A stretch of 14,258 bases of DNA from an uncultured Alphaproteobacteria bacterium (GTDB lineage Bacteria; Pseudomonadota; Alphaproteobacteria; Rhodobacterales; Rhodobacteraceae), in NCBI GenBank assembly GCA_929200295.1, contig CAKMZE010000009.1, positions 1 to 14,258 on the forward strand, given 5' to 3'. Below the pieces are notes generated by a model. That model was not told the DNA's origin, searched no databases, and saw nothing but the letters and a program-made list of their open reading frames with translations. Made by a program: the position numbers and the translations under genes. Position 1 is the first letter of the stretch; the number at the start of each line of letters is the position of its first letter. Shown here in pieces: positions 6,688-14,140 of this stretch.

Positions 6688-6846
6688 ATGCCAAAACATA
6701 TTTTCCTTATCCTCATTGGGGGCGTTATCCTTGCTGCGGCTTTCACCGTTGCGATTGCGATGTCATTTCGTATCCCACTCATCGCATTGATCAGCATTGG
6801 TTTGATTCTTGCTTTAGGCATCCGCCTTTTGAATATGAAATCCTGA
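6688..6846 (+). CDS. small membrane protein, function unknown
   Basis: This 52-residue protein starts at ATG 6688, preceded by a consensus AGGAGG (6678-6683). It is almost entirely two hydrophobic helices (about residues 5-24 and 29-47) separated by a short SFRIP turn, and ends RLLNMKS. I do not recognise a family. Its stop shares one base with the DUF1638 start (TGATG), which indicates coupled translation and a shared role. It lies just beyond the corrinoid-gene terminator, and I see no clear promoter in the 36 bases between. The strong ribosome site and the overlap argue for a real gene. Confidence 0.75.
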   Translation: MPKHIFLILIGGVILAAAFTVAIAMSFRIPLIALISIGLILALGIRLLNMKS

Positions 6847-7490
6847 TGACACAGATAACCGATGATACACTGACCGAAGCGGGTCTTACCCCCAACGGGG
6901 ATGGTCGTGTGCTGTTAATTGCCTGTGGTGCCTTGGCCCATGAGATTATCGCACTCAAAAACACGAACGGTTGGGATCATCTCGATTTGCAGTGCCTGCC
7001 CGCCATCTATCATAACCACCCTGAAAAGATCACCCCTGCCGTCCGCGACGCCGTCACCAAGCATCGCGCAGAATATAGCGATATTTTTATCGTCTACGCC
7101 GATTGTGGCACTGGTGGTTTGCTTGAGGCCGCTTGTGATGAGCTTGGGGTCAAGCTTGTCCCCGGCCCCCATTGCTATTCATTTTTCGAAGGCAATGACA
7201 CCTTTGCCGCCAGAGAAGAAATGACCTGTTTCTACCTCACCGATTTCCTTGTCCGGCAGTTCGAGGCCTTTGTTTGGAAGCCGCTGGGCCTCGCAAAGTA
7301 CCAAGGTCAGCGCCACAAAGACCTGCGTGATATGTATTTCGGGCATTATACAACACTGGTTTATCAGGCACAGATCGATGACCCAGCGCTCACAGCTAAG
7401 GCAAAGGAGTATGCTGCGCGCCTTGGGCTAGAATTTGAGCGGCGTTATACTGGTTATGGCGACCTTGAGGCCGAGCTACAAAAGCTATGA
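6846..7490 (+). CDS. DUF1638 family protein
   Basis: This 214-residue soluble protein of unknown function matches the DUF1638 family by RVLLIACGALAHEI near residue 21, YADCGTGGLL near 84 and LVPGPHCYSFFEGN near 104. It has six cysteines (27, 50, 87, 97, 110, 128). Several sit in these conserved-looking segments beside His32, His56/His58 and His109, which suggests metal or cofactor binding (inference). From memory, DUF1638 genes often accompany corrinoid methyltransferase systems in bacteria and methanogens, and the context here agrees. The start ATG overlaps the stop of the small membrane protein by one base. The stop overlaps the convergent sufE stop. Confidence 0.85.
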   Translation: MTQITDDTLTEAGLTPNGDGRVLLIACGALAHEIIALKNTNGWDHLDLQCLPAIYHNHPEKITPAVRDAVTKHRAEYSDIFIVYADCGTGGLLEAACDELGVKLVPGPHCYSFFEGNDTFAAREEMTCFYLTDFLVRQFEAFVWKPLGLAKYQGQRHKDLRDMYFGHYTTLVYQAQIDDPALTAKAKEYAARLGLEFERRYTGYGDLEAELQKL

Positions 7491-7895
7491 TGCGGCTGTG
7501 GCGATCTGATTGATCCGGGCAATCATCGCACGCACACCATTAGACCGCTGTGCTGATAAATGCTCGTCTAATCCCAACCTTTTCAGGGCAGCTTGCGCAT
7601 CGACCTGCGTGACCTCAGCGACAGGCAAGTCATTATAAAGTGCTGCTAAAACAGCGATTAACCCACGCACAATCATCGCGTCGCTGTCACCTGAAAAGTG
7701 AAACACACCATCCTTGATGTCGGGTTGCAACCAAACCTGACTGGCGCAACCATCCACCTTTGTCGCGGGGACTTTGAATGCGTCATCAAGAGCAGGCATC
7801 GCTTTGCCAAGCTCAATCACATGGCGATACCGCTCTTCCCAATCGTCGAGAAAATCAAATGTATCGGCAATGTCTTCAAATGCAGCTGTTGCCAT
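7485..7895 (-). CDS. sufE: SufE-family sulfur acceptor protein
   Basis: This 136-residue cytoplasmic protein accepts persulfide sulfur from the cysteine desulfurase SufS and passes it to Fe-S cluster assembly. The acceptor is Cys50 in KVDGCASQVWL, the SufE signature. The preceding segment (FLDDWEERYRHVIELGKAMPAL) and the following DSDAMIVRGLIAVLAALYND also fit, and the length is normal. It is not next to a suf operon. It converges on the DUF1638 gene with a six-base overlap at the stops. A supply of Fe-S clusters to the nearby radical SAM protein is only a contextual thought. Confidence 0.94.
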   Translation of the reverse strand: MATAAFEDIADTFDFLDDWEERYRHVIELGKAMPALDDAFKVPATKVDGCASQVWLQPDIKDGVFHFSGDSDAMIVRGLIAVLAALYNDLPVAEVTQVDAQAALKRLGLDEHLSAQRSNGVRAMIARINQIATAAS

Positions 7896-8016
7896 CGCAA
7901 AAATCCTTATTGCATAGCTATGATCTAGGGCGGATGCGATAAAACGTCTAGTGCTGGGTTTCCAAGCAATCGGGACTCAGCTAAGTTTAACGCAATATGA
8001 ATAGCGCAATACTCCC

Positions 8017-8508
8017 GTGACACACTTCTGCAAAATCCCTCTGATTCTCGTATTCACCGCATTAAGCGCCTGTACCACGATTAACCAATCACGGTTGAAC
8101 CCGCTCAATTGGTTCGGCAGCGGTGATGCAGCCCCTGTCGTGACAGCAGACCAGCCGCTCCACCCTCTTGTTCCTGCAGCCGCACAGCTTGGAGAGACGG
8201 ATCAACGTGGGCTGATATCTGAGGTGACACAAGTGCGTGTCATACGCACAGCAAACGGTGCGCTGGTGCAAGCAACGGGGCGCTCAGTTGCGCCTGGGGC
8301 TTATAATGCAGAGCTTGTACAAACGGGTCGTGAAAATGGCCGCCTGACATTTGCATTTCGCGTCGACCGCCTTGCCACAGGATCACAGATCGCAGCCACG
8401 CAGAGCCAAGAGATCATCGCAGTGCAAGAACTTGATACAAATGAGTTATTTGGAATACGTCAAATCGCCGTTCAATCCGCAAGCGGCCTAAAGATGACAT
8501 CGCGCTGA
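8017..8508 (+). CDS. putative lipoprotein, function unknown
   Basis: This 163-residue protein starts at GTG 8017. Residues 1-18 form a lipoprotein signal (a short hydrophobic core, then L-S-A-C), with Cys19 as the lipidated residue. Thr20 rather than Asp follows, so the mature protein should go to the outer membrane. The mature part of about 145 residues has a short proline-containing linker and then a beta-rich region (RGLISEVTQVRVIRTANGALVQATGRS). I do not recognise a domain. No good ribosome site precedes the GTG, but a seven-codon ORF (7997-8020) ends with a TGA overlapping it. It is convergent with rnd. Confidence 0.78.
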   Translation: MTHFCKIPLILVFTALSACTTINQSRLNPLNWFGSGDAAPVVTADQPLHPLVPAAAQLGETDQRGLISEVTQVRVIRTANGALVQATGRSVAPGAYNAELVQTGRENGRLTFAFRVDRLATGSQIAATQSQEIIAVQELDTNELFGIRQIAVQSASGLKMTSR

Positions 8509-8538
8509 TCCGTTCGCGATCACAGAAATACCAGATGA

Positions 8539-8552
8539 TTTAGCGCGCTAAA
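8539..8552. repeat. 14-bp perfect palindrome at the rnd stop codon
   Basis: TTTAGCGCGCTAAA is fully self-complementary and contains the rnd TAG stop. It lies in the 39-base gap between the convergent lipoprotein and rnd genes. There is no loop or T-run, so it is not a standard terminator. It may be a protein-binding site or chance. Confidence 0.35.
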
Positions 8553-9708
8553 CTTTAATTGCGACAACCTTTTGCCCATCCACAGCCAGCCCAATTTTAC
8601 CATCACAAAGCTGTAGTGCATCCTCACCGAACACTTGCTTGCGCCATCCGCGCAACGCCAGCACATCCCGCTGCCCTGCTGCCAGCGCATCAAGATCCGC
8701 AGATGAGGCGATGAGCTTTTGCGCGACATTTTCTTCATCAGCTTTCGCTTTGAGCAGAACGCGCAGCATATCCGCGATAGCCGGGTTAACCTGTAACGCT
8801 TTACGCTTATCGACAACCTTTGGCAGCTCATCATTTGGCAGTGAGAGCCCGGTTTTAATTGCTTCAAGAATACCTGCCGCGATATCTCCCTTGCGGGCCT
8901 CGCGCAAAAGCAGCCGCAATCTACCAAGATCAGCCTCGGATTGCGGTTTATTCGATGCAAGCTCGACCAGCGCATCGTCCTTAAAGACCCGGTTGCGCGG
9001 AATATTGCGGCTTTGCGCGTGTATTTCACGAAACCGCGCCAATTCGCGCACAATTGCAATAAAACGCCCTGATGATGTGCGGGTTTTAATACGTTGCCAC
9101 GCAAGATCGGGGTCTGCTGTATAGGTCGCGGGGTCTTGTAAAACGGCCATTTCTTCGGCCACCCACTTTTGCCGCCCCGATTGTTTGAGACGTTGCGAAA
9201 GATATTCGTAGATGTCGCGCAAGTGCGTGACATCAGCCAGTGCATAGGTCATTTGCGCCTCGGTTAATGGGCGCCGCGCCCAATCCGTGAACCGCGATGA
9301 TTTATCCAAATCAGACTTAGCGATTTTGCGTACCAAGGTTTCATAACCAACCTGCTCGCCAAACCCACAAACCATTGCCGCAACCTGTGTGTCAAAAAGA
9401 GGCTCTGGTATAACCCCCTCGTCCACATAGAAAATCTCAAGATCCTGACGCGCGGCATGAAACACCTTCACAACGCTGATATCACGAAACAGCGCGTAAA
9501 TTGGCGCTAACGACAGACCATCCACCAGTGGATCGACCAAAACCGCATCAGCGCCTTCATCATCCTGATAGGCCATTTGAATCAAACAGAGCTTTGAATA
9601 ATACGTCCGTTCGCGCAAAAATTCGGTGTCGATCGTGACATAGTCACGCTGCGCGGCAGCTTTGCAAAATGAAACCAGATCAGCTGTCGTTGTTATTGTT
9701 CGTATCAA
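8548..9708 (-). CDS. rnd: ribonuclease D
   Basis: This 386-residue 3'-5' exoribonuclease acts in tRNA 3' maturation. The DEDD metal-binding residues are visible: Asp27/Glu29 in VTIDTEFLRERTYYSKL, Asp89 in VFHAARQDLE, and Asp159 with Tyr155 in YALADVTHL. The HRDC-type region follows the catalytic domain from about residue 205. The start is TTG at 9708, supported by AAGGAA six bases upstream and by agreement of MIRTITTTADL with family N-termini. No in-frame ATG lies close by. It is 61 bases behind purN in the same direction, so it may share its transcript or have its own promoter. Confidence 0.95.
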   Translation of the reverse strand: MIRTITTTADLVSFCKAAAQRDYVTIDTEFLRERTYYSKLCLIQMAYQDDEGADAVLVDPLVDGLSLAPIYALFRDISVVKVFHAARQDLEIFYVDEGVIPEPLFDTQVAAMVCGFGEQVGYETLVRKIAKSDLDKSSRFTDWARRPLTEAQMTYALADVTHLRDIYEYLSQRLKQSGRQKWVAEEMAVLQDPATYTADPDLAWQRIKTRTSSGRFIAIVRELARFREIHAQSRNIPRNRVFKDDALVELASNKPQSEADLGRLRLLLREARKGDIAAGILEAIKTGLSLPNDELPKVVDKRKALQVNPAIADMLRVLLKAKADEENVAQKLIASSADLDALAAGQRDVLALRGWRKQVFGEDALQLCDGKIGLAVDGQKVVAIKV

Positions 9709-9769
9709 ATCAAATTCCTTTAGCTCATCTGAGCACCTCTTATTAGGCGATTTCAGCGCTAAAGAAAAG

Positions 9770-10366
9770 TCACAGGCTCAGATCAAGTCGCGATAAATCG
9801 CCTGCAAGGAATCGTGCAAGAACACGTGGATAAAGCTGATGCTCAAGCGGCAACACGCGCGCAGCGAGGCTTTGGGCTGTGTCCTCTTTTGCAACCGTCA
9901 ATTTGGCCTGCCCTAATATCGGCCCATCATCCAAAGCGGCAGTCACAAGATGCACGCTACACCCATGGTATTGATCACCAGATGAAAGCACACGCGCATG
10001 CGTGTTTAATCCTTTGTAATCAGGGAGTAAGGATGGGTGGATATTCAAAATTTTGCAATCCCAAAGCGCGATAAAATCAGCCGAGAGAATGCGCATAAAC
10101 CCGGCGAGGCAGACCACATCAACCTGCGCTTTGACCAGCTCTGTATGAAGCGCATTTTCGAACGCACCCCGGTCTTTCCCATAGGACCTGTGATCAACAA
10201 CAGCTGTGGTAACACCCAGATCATGGGCTTTTTTAAGCCCCAGAGCATCGGGGGAGTTTGACAAAACAACGCTTGGAACCGCCATTTTACTGCGCTGCAT
10301 CTCATTGACCAGGGCAATCATATTTGAGCCACCACCAGAAATGATGATCCCTACGCGTTTTGTCAC
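9770..10366 (-). CDS. purN: phosphoribosylglycinamide formyltransferase PurN
   Basis: This 198-residue enzyme transfers the formyl group of 10-formyl-THF to GAR, the third purine step. Phosphate-binding GGGSNM lies at residues 11-16. The catalytic triad is Asn108 and His110 in KILNIHPSLLPDYKG plus Asp146 in ALDDGPILGQ, closely matching the N106/H108/D144 spacing known from the E. coli enzyme. The start overlaps the purM stop by four bases (10363-10366), so the two are probably translationally coupled. Confidence 0.97.
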   Translation of the reverse strand: MTKRVGIIISGGGSNMIALVNEMQRSKMAVPSVVLSNSPDALGLKKAHDLGVTTAVVDHRSYGKDRGAFENALHTELVKAQVDVVCLAGFMRILSADFIALWDCKILNIHPSLLPDYKGLNTHARVLSSGDQYHGCSVHLVTAALDDGPILGQAKLTVAKEDTAQSLAARVLPLEHQLYPRVLARFLAGDLSRLDLSL

Positions 10367-11406
10367 AGAAGCGTACCCTCGTATTGAACACCCTCTTGCG
10401 CTGTGACGCGCCCAATATCAAATGCGGTTTCGCCCGCATCGCCCAGCATCACGAGAGCCGCGTCTTTGTGTTCCTTCGGCACAACCAACACCATACCAAT
10501 CCCGGCATTAAATGTTTTTAAGAGCTCCGCTTCTTCTAGCTGAGCCTCACTGCACAACCATTTGAATACAGGTGGCAAATTCCATGAATTTAAATTCACA
10601 GCAGCACCCATCCCCTCGGGCATGACCCGTGGGAGGTTTTCCGTCAAACCACCGCCGGTGATATGTGCCGCGCCATTGATCATGCCGGCTTGCAATGCAG
10701 ATAAAATGCTTTTCACATATAAACGTGTTGGTGCCAGCAACGCTGCACCCAATGTCGTCTCATCCCATGGGCATGTGTCATCCCAGCCCAAGCCGCTTTG
10801 CGCCACAATACGCCTGACAAGCGAATACCCGTTTGAATGCACCCCATCCGAGGCCAAACCGATCAGGGCATCACCTACCTGAATATCGCGCGGCAAATCC
10901 GCGCCACGTTCCATCGCGCCCACCGCAAAGCCCGCAAGATCAAAATCATCCTTGCTATACATGCCCGGCATTTCAGCGGTTTCCCCGCCGATCAACGCAC
11001 AGCCAGCGCGCTCACACCCCAAGGCAATACCATTGATAATGCGTGTCGCTTGATCCAACTCAAGCTTGCCCGTTGCGAAATAATCCAAAAAGAACAGTGG
11101 TTCGGCGCCTTGGCAGATCAGGTCATTCACACACATCGCCACAAGATCGATGCCAATTGTATCAACATGTCCTGTATCAATCGCGATGCGTAGCTTTGTC
11201 CCAACGCCATCGGTTGCCGCAACAAGGATAGGGTCATTATATCCCGCGGCCTTGAGATCAAAAAGCGCACCAAAGCCACCTAAGCCTGCCATCGTACCAC
11301 TGCGTGAGGTGCGTTTTGCCGCAGGTTTAATACGTTCAACAAGCGTATTGCCCGCTGCAATATCAACACCAGCATCTGCGTATGTTAAGCCGCTTTTAGC
11401 CATCAT
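10363..11406 (-). CDS. purM: phosphoribosylformylglycinamidine cyclo-ligase (AIR synthetase)
   Basis: This 347-residue ATP-dependent enzyme closes FGAM to AIR. Family segments are LTYADAGVDIAAGN near the start, AGLGGFGALFDL, ILVAATDGVGTKL (metal/ATP site), VNDLICQGAEPLFFLDYFATGKL and GGETAEMPGMY. The start is ATG 11406 or the adjacent ATG 11403. A TTG at 11415 extends the frame, but the GGGGG behind it suits the ATGs better as a ribosome site. It is the first gene of purMN, with rnd behind. FGAM, its substrate, is made by PurSQ, encoded at the left of the window. Confidence 0.96.
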   Translation of the reverse strand: MMAKSGLTYADAGVDIAAGNTLVERIKPAAKRTSRSGTMAGLGGFGALFDLKAAGYNDPILVAATDGVGTKLRIAIDTGHVDTIGIDLVAMCVNDLICQGAEPLFFLDYFATGKLELDQATRIINGIALGCERAGCALIGGETAEMPGMYSKDDFDLAGFAVGAMERGADLPRDIQVGDALIGLASDGVHSNGYSLVRRIVAQSGLGWDDTCPWDETTLGAALLAPTRLYVKSILSALQAGMINGAAHITGGGLTENLPRVMPEGMGAAVNLNSWNLPPVFKWLCSEAQLEEAELLKTFNAGIGMVLVVPKEHKDAALVMLGDAGETAFDIGRVTAQEGVQYEGTLL

Positions 11407-11503
11407 TACCCCCAATTCCTGCGATAACTTGGGCGATAGACCACTTCATAGTGACGAGCAAGTTTGAATGCGGGGATTTTACCCCCAACGCTGCAATTCC
11501 AGC

Positions 11504-11531
11504 TTGACCAGCCCGTAGCGTCTGGTACGAC
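11504..11531 (+). promoter_or_regulatory. possible promoter of the tRNA gene
   Basis: TTGACC (11504-11509) and TACGAC (11526-11531) are separated by 16 bases, and the expected start point lies 3-5 bases before the tRNA 5' end at 11542. The -35 box matches at five of six positions. The -10 is only a partial match, so the call is tentative. Confidence 0.4.
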
Positions 11532-11541
11532 AAATTTTAGT

Positions 11542-11618
11542 GGGCCTGTAGCTCAACTGGTTAGAGCAGAGCGCTCATAACGCTTTGGTTGCGGGTTCAA
11601 GTCCTGCCGGGCCTACCA
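11542..11618 (+). tRNA. tRNA with anticodon CAT, probably tRNA-Ile2 (alternatively elongator tRNA-Met)
   Basis: This 77-base cloverleaf has acceptor GGGCCTG pairing with CGGGCCT (G1-U72 and U6-G67 wobbles). The D arm is GCTC/GAGC, the anticodon arm GAGCG-CTCATAA-CGCTT, and the T arm GCGGG-TTCAAGT-CCTGC. The discriminator is A and CCA is encoded. It is not the initiator, which would have a mismatched C1-A72 type end and three G-C pairs in the anticodon stem. The loop CTCATAA and the TTGGTTG variable-region context resemble E. coli tRNA-Ile2, whose C34 is changed to lysidine to read AUA. Many annotations would simply call it tRNA-Met. Confidence 0.93.
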
Positions 11619-11805
11619 CTCTTTCACATTAATCACCCTACTGACCTGTCCTGAGAGCCTTTGATGTGGTGATGCAAGATTGTGATAAACGACGGGCGAC
11701 ACAGTTTCACCCAGAGCCTGCCCAGATTTCTGCACATTGCAAGGTTAACAATCCATTAACTAGCACGTGGGGGCGGTGCGATTGATGTGATGATAGGTGC
11801 TGCTC

Positions 11806-12735
11806 ATGCAGGTGAATCTGCGTAAATTACAATTAAAGCGATGCTTTGTTGCTGCTTCTGCGGTATCCCTCGCATTATTCGAAACCACAGCACATGCGAG
11901 CATCATCAATGCCCAAGACATTCTAGGCGTTGATCAGCTTGGATATGAATGCATAGCTGAAACAGCACTTATTGATAGTAACGTCTTCCGCTCATCAGAC
12001 GCATTTGCCTCGACTGAGCTTGATCGCCTCCCCCGCGCCTGCATGCCAAGCCCTTGTGAACGCGCGCTCAGCCCAAATGAGCTGTCGCATATTACAGGCA
12101 CCGATGTTGTGCTTGCACGGTTTAAGGGCGAATGGGACGATTATTATGCGCGCTATTCAGACCATTGCCGGTCAGAGACCGTAGCATTCCCTGACCCCGC
12201 ATCATATGATGATCCACATGTCCCAGAGATGTGTTTTCATAAACCCGACCCAATCGAAGACTTTTGGGGCCCGCTTGTTGCGAATGCCGCTGGCGCACAA
12301 GCACCAGCAAAACTCGCTTCATTAGTCAATGCAGCCTCAGGGCGCCCGGCGTTGACAAACGGTGCTGGCAGATTATCACCGGTATCATGGGGTGGTGCAT
12401 CTGGCACAGGAGCGCCAGCGGTTAACGTGAGCCCTTGGACACCAACGGAACAATCAGCATTCTTTACGCCTGCTTCGGCGAGCAGTGATAATGCCTCTGA
12501 TGATAATCAATCACAGACGACACCAGCGAACCACGTCTATATGATGGCCGCAGCAAGTGGCAGCGGCGGTGGTACTCAACCCGCTGATCCCACAACAACC
12601 ACCCCTACGGGCCCTGCAACACCCGTTGTAACGCCAGTCCTCCCAACAGGCCCTGCACCTGTACCGCTTCCAGCGTCAGGATTGTTGCTTGCCGCAGCGC
12701 TTGCATTCTTTGGGCGGCGTGGACGGCAAGCCTAA
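11806..12735 (+). CDS. VPLPA-CTERM sorting domain-containing exported protein
   Basis: This 309-residue protein has a signal peptide (LKRCFVAASAVSLALFETTAHA, probable cleavage after AHA near residue 31). A cysteine-containing region follows (YECIAE, RACMPSPCERA, DHCRSE, EMCFHK). Residues from about 190 are rich in Ala, Ser, Thr, Gly and Pro. The C-terminus reads VPLPASG, then a short hydrophobic helix (LLLAAALAFF), then RRGRQA. This is the tripartite VPLPA-CTERM signal, a PEP-CTERM variant processed by a dedicated exosortase in Rhodobacterales, so the protein is probably exported and cell-surface linked or released. ATG 11806 has AGG (11795-11797) at good spacing; GTG 11797 is an alternative. 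The N-terminal domain is not one I recognise. No exosortase gene is in the window. Confidence 0.82.
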   Translation: MQVNLRKLQLKRCFVAASAVSLALFETTAHASIINAQDILGVDQLGYECIAETALIDSNVFRSSDAFASTELDRLPRACMPSPCERALSPNELSHITGTDVVLARFKGEWDDYYARYSDHCRSETVAFPDPASYDDPHVPEMCFHKPDPIEDFWGPLVANAAGAQAPAKLASLVNAASGRPALTNGAGRLSPVSWGGASGTGAPAVNVSPWTPTEQSAFFTPASASSDNASDDNQSQTTPANHVYMMAAASGSGGGTQPADPTTTTPTGPATPVVTPVLPTGPAPVPLPASGLLLAAALAFFGRRGRQA

Positions 12736-12751
12736 GTCAATCTTTCATTTA

Positions 12752-12807
12752 GTATACCGCCGTATACATCTTTCGTATTCTCTTGAATTGCGCTATGGCA
12801 CGCGCAA
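12752..12807 (+). promoter_or_regulatory. two palindromic sites upstream of icd
   Basis: GTATAC occurs at 12752-12757 and again at 12762-12767, separated by CGCC. TTGCGC (12788-12793) and GCGCAA (12802-12807) form a second inverted repeat with an 8-base spacer. Both lie in the 95 bases before the icd ATG. Control of icd by a dimeric regulator is plausible but unproven. Confidence 0.4.
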
Positions 12808-12830
12808 ATCAAACTATTTGGAGCGGCGCT

Positions 12831-14039
12831 ATGTCCAAGATTAAGGTAGAAAACCCCGTTGTCGAACTTGACGGCGATGAAATGACGCGGATCATTTGGC
12901 AGTTTATCAAAGATAAGCTGATCCTGCCCTACCTCGACATTGATCTAAAATATTATGATCTCGGCATGGAAGTGCGCGATGAAACCAATGACCAGATCAC
13001 AATCGATGCAGCCGAAGCGATCAAGAAATACGGCGTTGGCGTGAAATGCGCGACCATCACACCAGATGAGCAACGTGTCGAAGAGTTTGGCCTCAAGCAA
13101 ATGTGGCGCTCACCCAACGGCACAATCCGCAACATCCTAGGCGGTGTTGTGTTTCGCGCGCCAATTATCTGTAAAAATGTCCCGCGTCTTGTGCCTGGAT
13201 GGACCGATCCGATTGTGATCGGGCGTCACGCCTTTGGTGACCAGTATAAAGCAACCGATTTTCTGATGCCTGGTCCCGGCAAGCTCACCATGAAATTCGT
13301 CGGCGAAGATGGCACCGTGATTGAAAAAGAGGTGTTTGATAGCCCTGCCGCAGGCGTTGCGATGGGTATGTATAACCTTGATCAATCCATCATCGATTTT
13401 GCGCGTGCATCAATGAACTACGGTCTAAACCTTGGATGGCCTGTTTACCTGTCGACCAAAAACACGATCCTCAAGGCCTATGACGGGCGGTTCAAAGATC
13501 TCTTTCAAAAGGTCTATGATGAGGAATTTGCTGAAAAGTTCGAAGCTGCTGGCATCACCTATGAGCACCGCCTGATTGATGACATGGTTGCCGCCGCGAT
13601 GAAATGGTCAGGCAAATTTGTCTGGGCCTGTAAAAACTACGATGGTGATGTGCAATCAGATACTGTGGCGCAGGGCTTTGGCTCGCTTGGTTTGATGACC
13701 TCACAATTGATGACCCCAGATGGCAAGATTGTTGAGGCCGAGGCCGCACACGGCACGGTCACACGCCATTACCGCCAGCATCAAGAAGGCAAAGCCACGT
13801 CAACCAACTCAATCGCGTCGATCTTTGCATGGACAGGTGGGCTCAAGCACCGTGCGAAACTGGATGACAACACACAGCTGATGAATTTTGCCAGCACATT
13901 GGAAACGGTGATCGTTGATACGGTGGAAAGCGGCCATATGACCAAGGATCTCGCCTTGCTCGTCGGACCAGATCAACAGTGGCTCACCACTGAAGGGTTC
14001 CTCGAGAAAATCGATGAGAACCTCAACGCGGCAATGTAA
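12831..14039 (+). CDS. icd: NADP-dependent isocitrate dehydrogenase (homodimeric type II)
   Basis: This 402-residue TCA-cycle enzyme oxidatively decarboxylates isocitrate to 2-oxoglutarate with NADP. The substrate-binding segment RSPNGTIRNILGG includes Ser94, Asn96 and Arg100. GRHAFGDQYKATDF, the metal-binding region around RLIDDMVAAAMK, and AAHGTVTRHYRQH (NADP site) are all present. Sequence and length match the eukaryote-like homodimeric group common in alphaproteobacteria, not the E. coli type. ATG 12831 is chosen because GGAG (12820-12823) precedes it; in-frame ATGs at 12783 and 12795 lack a ribosome site. A strong hairpin follows the stop. Confidence 0.97.
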   Translation: MSKIKVENPVVELDGDEMTRIIWQFIKDKLILPYLDIDLKYYDLGMEVRDETNDQITIDAAEAIKKYGVGVKCATITPDEQRVEEFGLKQMWRSPNGTIRNILGGVVFRAPIICKNVPRLVPGWTDPIVIGRHAFGDQYKATDFLMPGPGKLTMKFVGEDGTVIEKEVFDSPAAGVAMGMYNLDQSIIDFARASMNYGLNLGWPVYLSTKNTILKAYDGRFKDLFQKVYDEEFAEKFEAAGITYEHRLIDDMVAAAMKWSGKFVWACKNYDGDVQSDTVAQGFGSLGLMTSQLMTPDGKIVEAEAAHGTVTRHYRQHQEGKATSTNSIASIFAWTGGLKHRAKLDDNTQLMNFASTLETVIVDTVESGHMTKDLALLVGPDQQWLTTEGFLEKIDENLNAAM

Positions 14040-14048
14040 AAACTGATA

Positions 14049-14073
14049 AGGCCCCGTGAAGATCACGGGGCCT
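14049..14073 (+). terminator. hairpin terminator after icd
   Basis: AGGCCCCGTGA (14049-14059) and TCACGGGGCCT (14063-14073) pair perfectly over 11 bases with a 3-base loop, starting ten bases after the icd stop. The T-run on the plus strand is missing (AAACTC follows). On the minus strand the stem is followed after six bases by TTTTTT, so it might also stop leftward transcription. Confidence 0.75.
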
Positions 14074-14140
14074 AAACTCATCGCATAACACTCTGCAAAG
14101 CATCTTTTTGCTGTTTTCACATGAAATCATCGCACGGCAC

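Noticed and set aside
8520..9245. 241-codon minus-strand ORF in another frame of rnd
   Set aside because: Low-complexity, arginine/serine-rich product; the overlapping frame carries all the RNase D catalytic residues.
12783..12830. N-terminal extension of icd from ATG 12783 or 12795
   Set aside because: No ribosome site at either ATG, whereas GGAG is well placed for ATG 12831, which also matches family N-termini.
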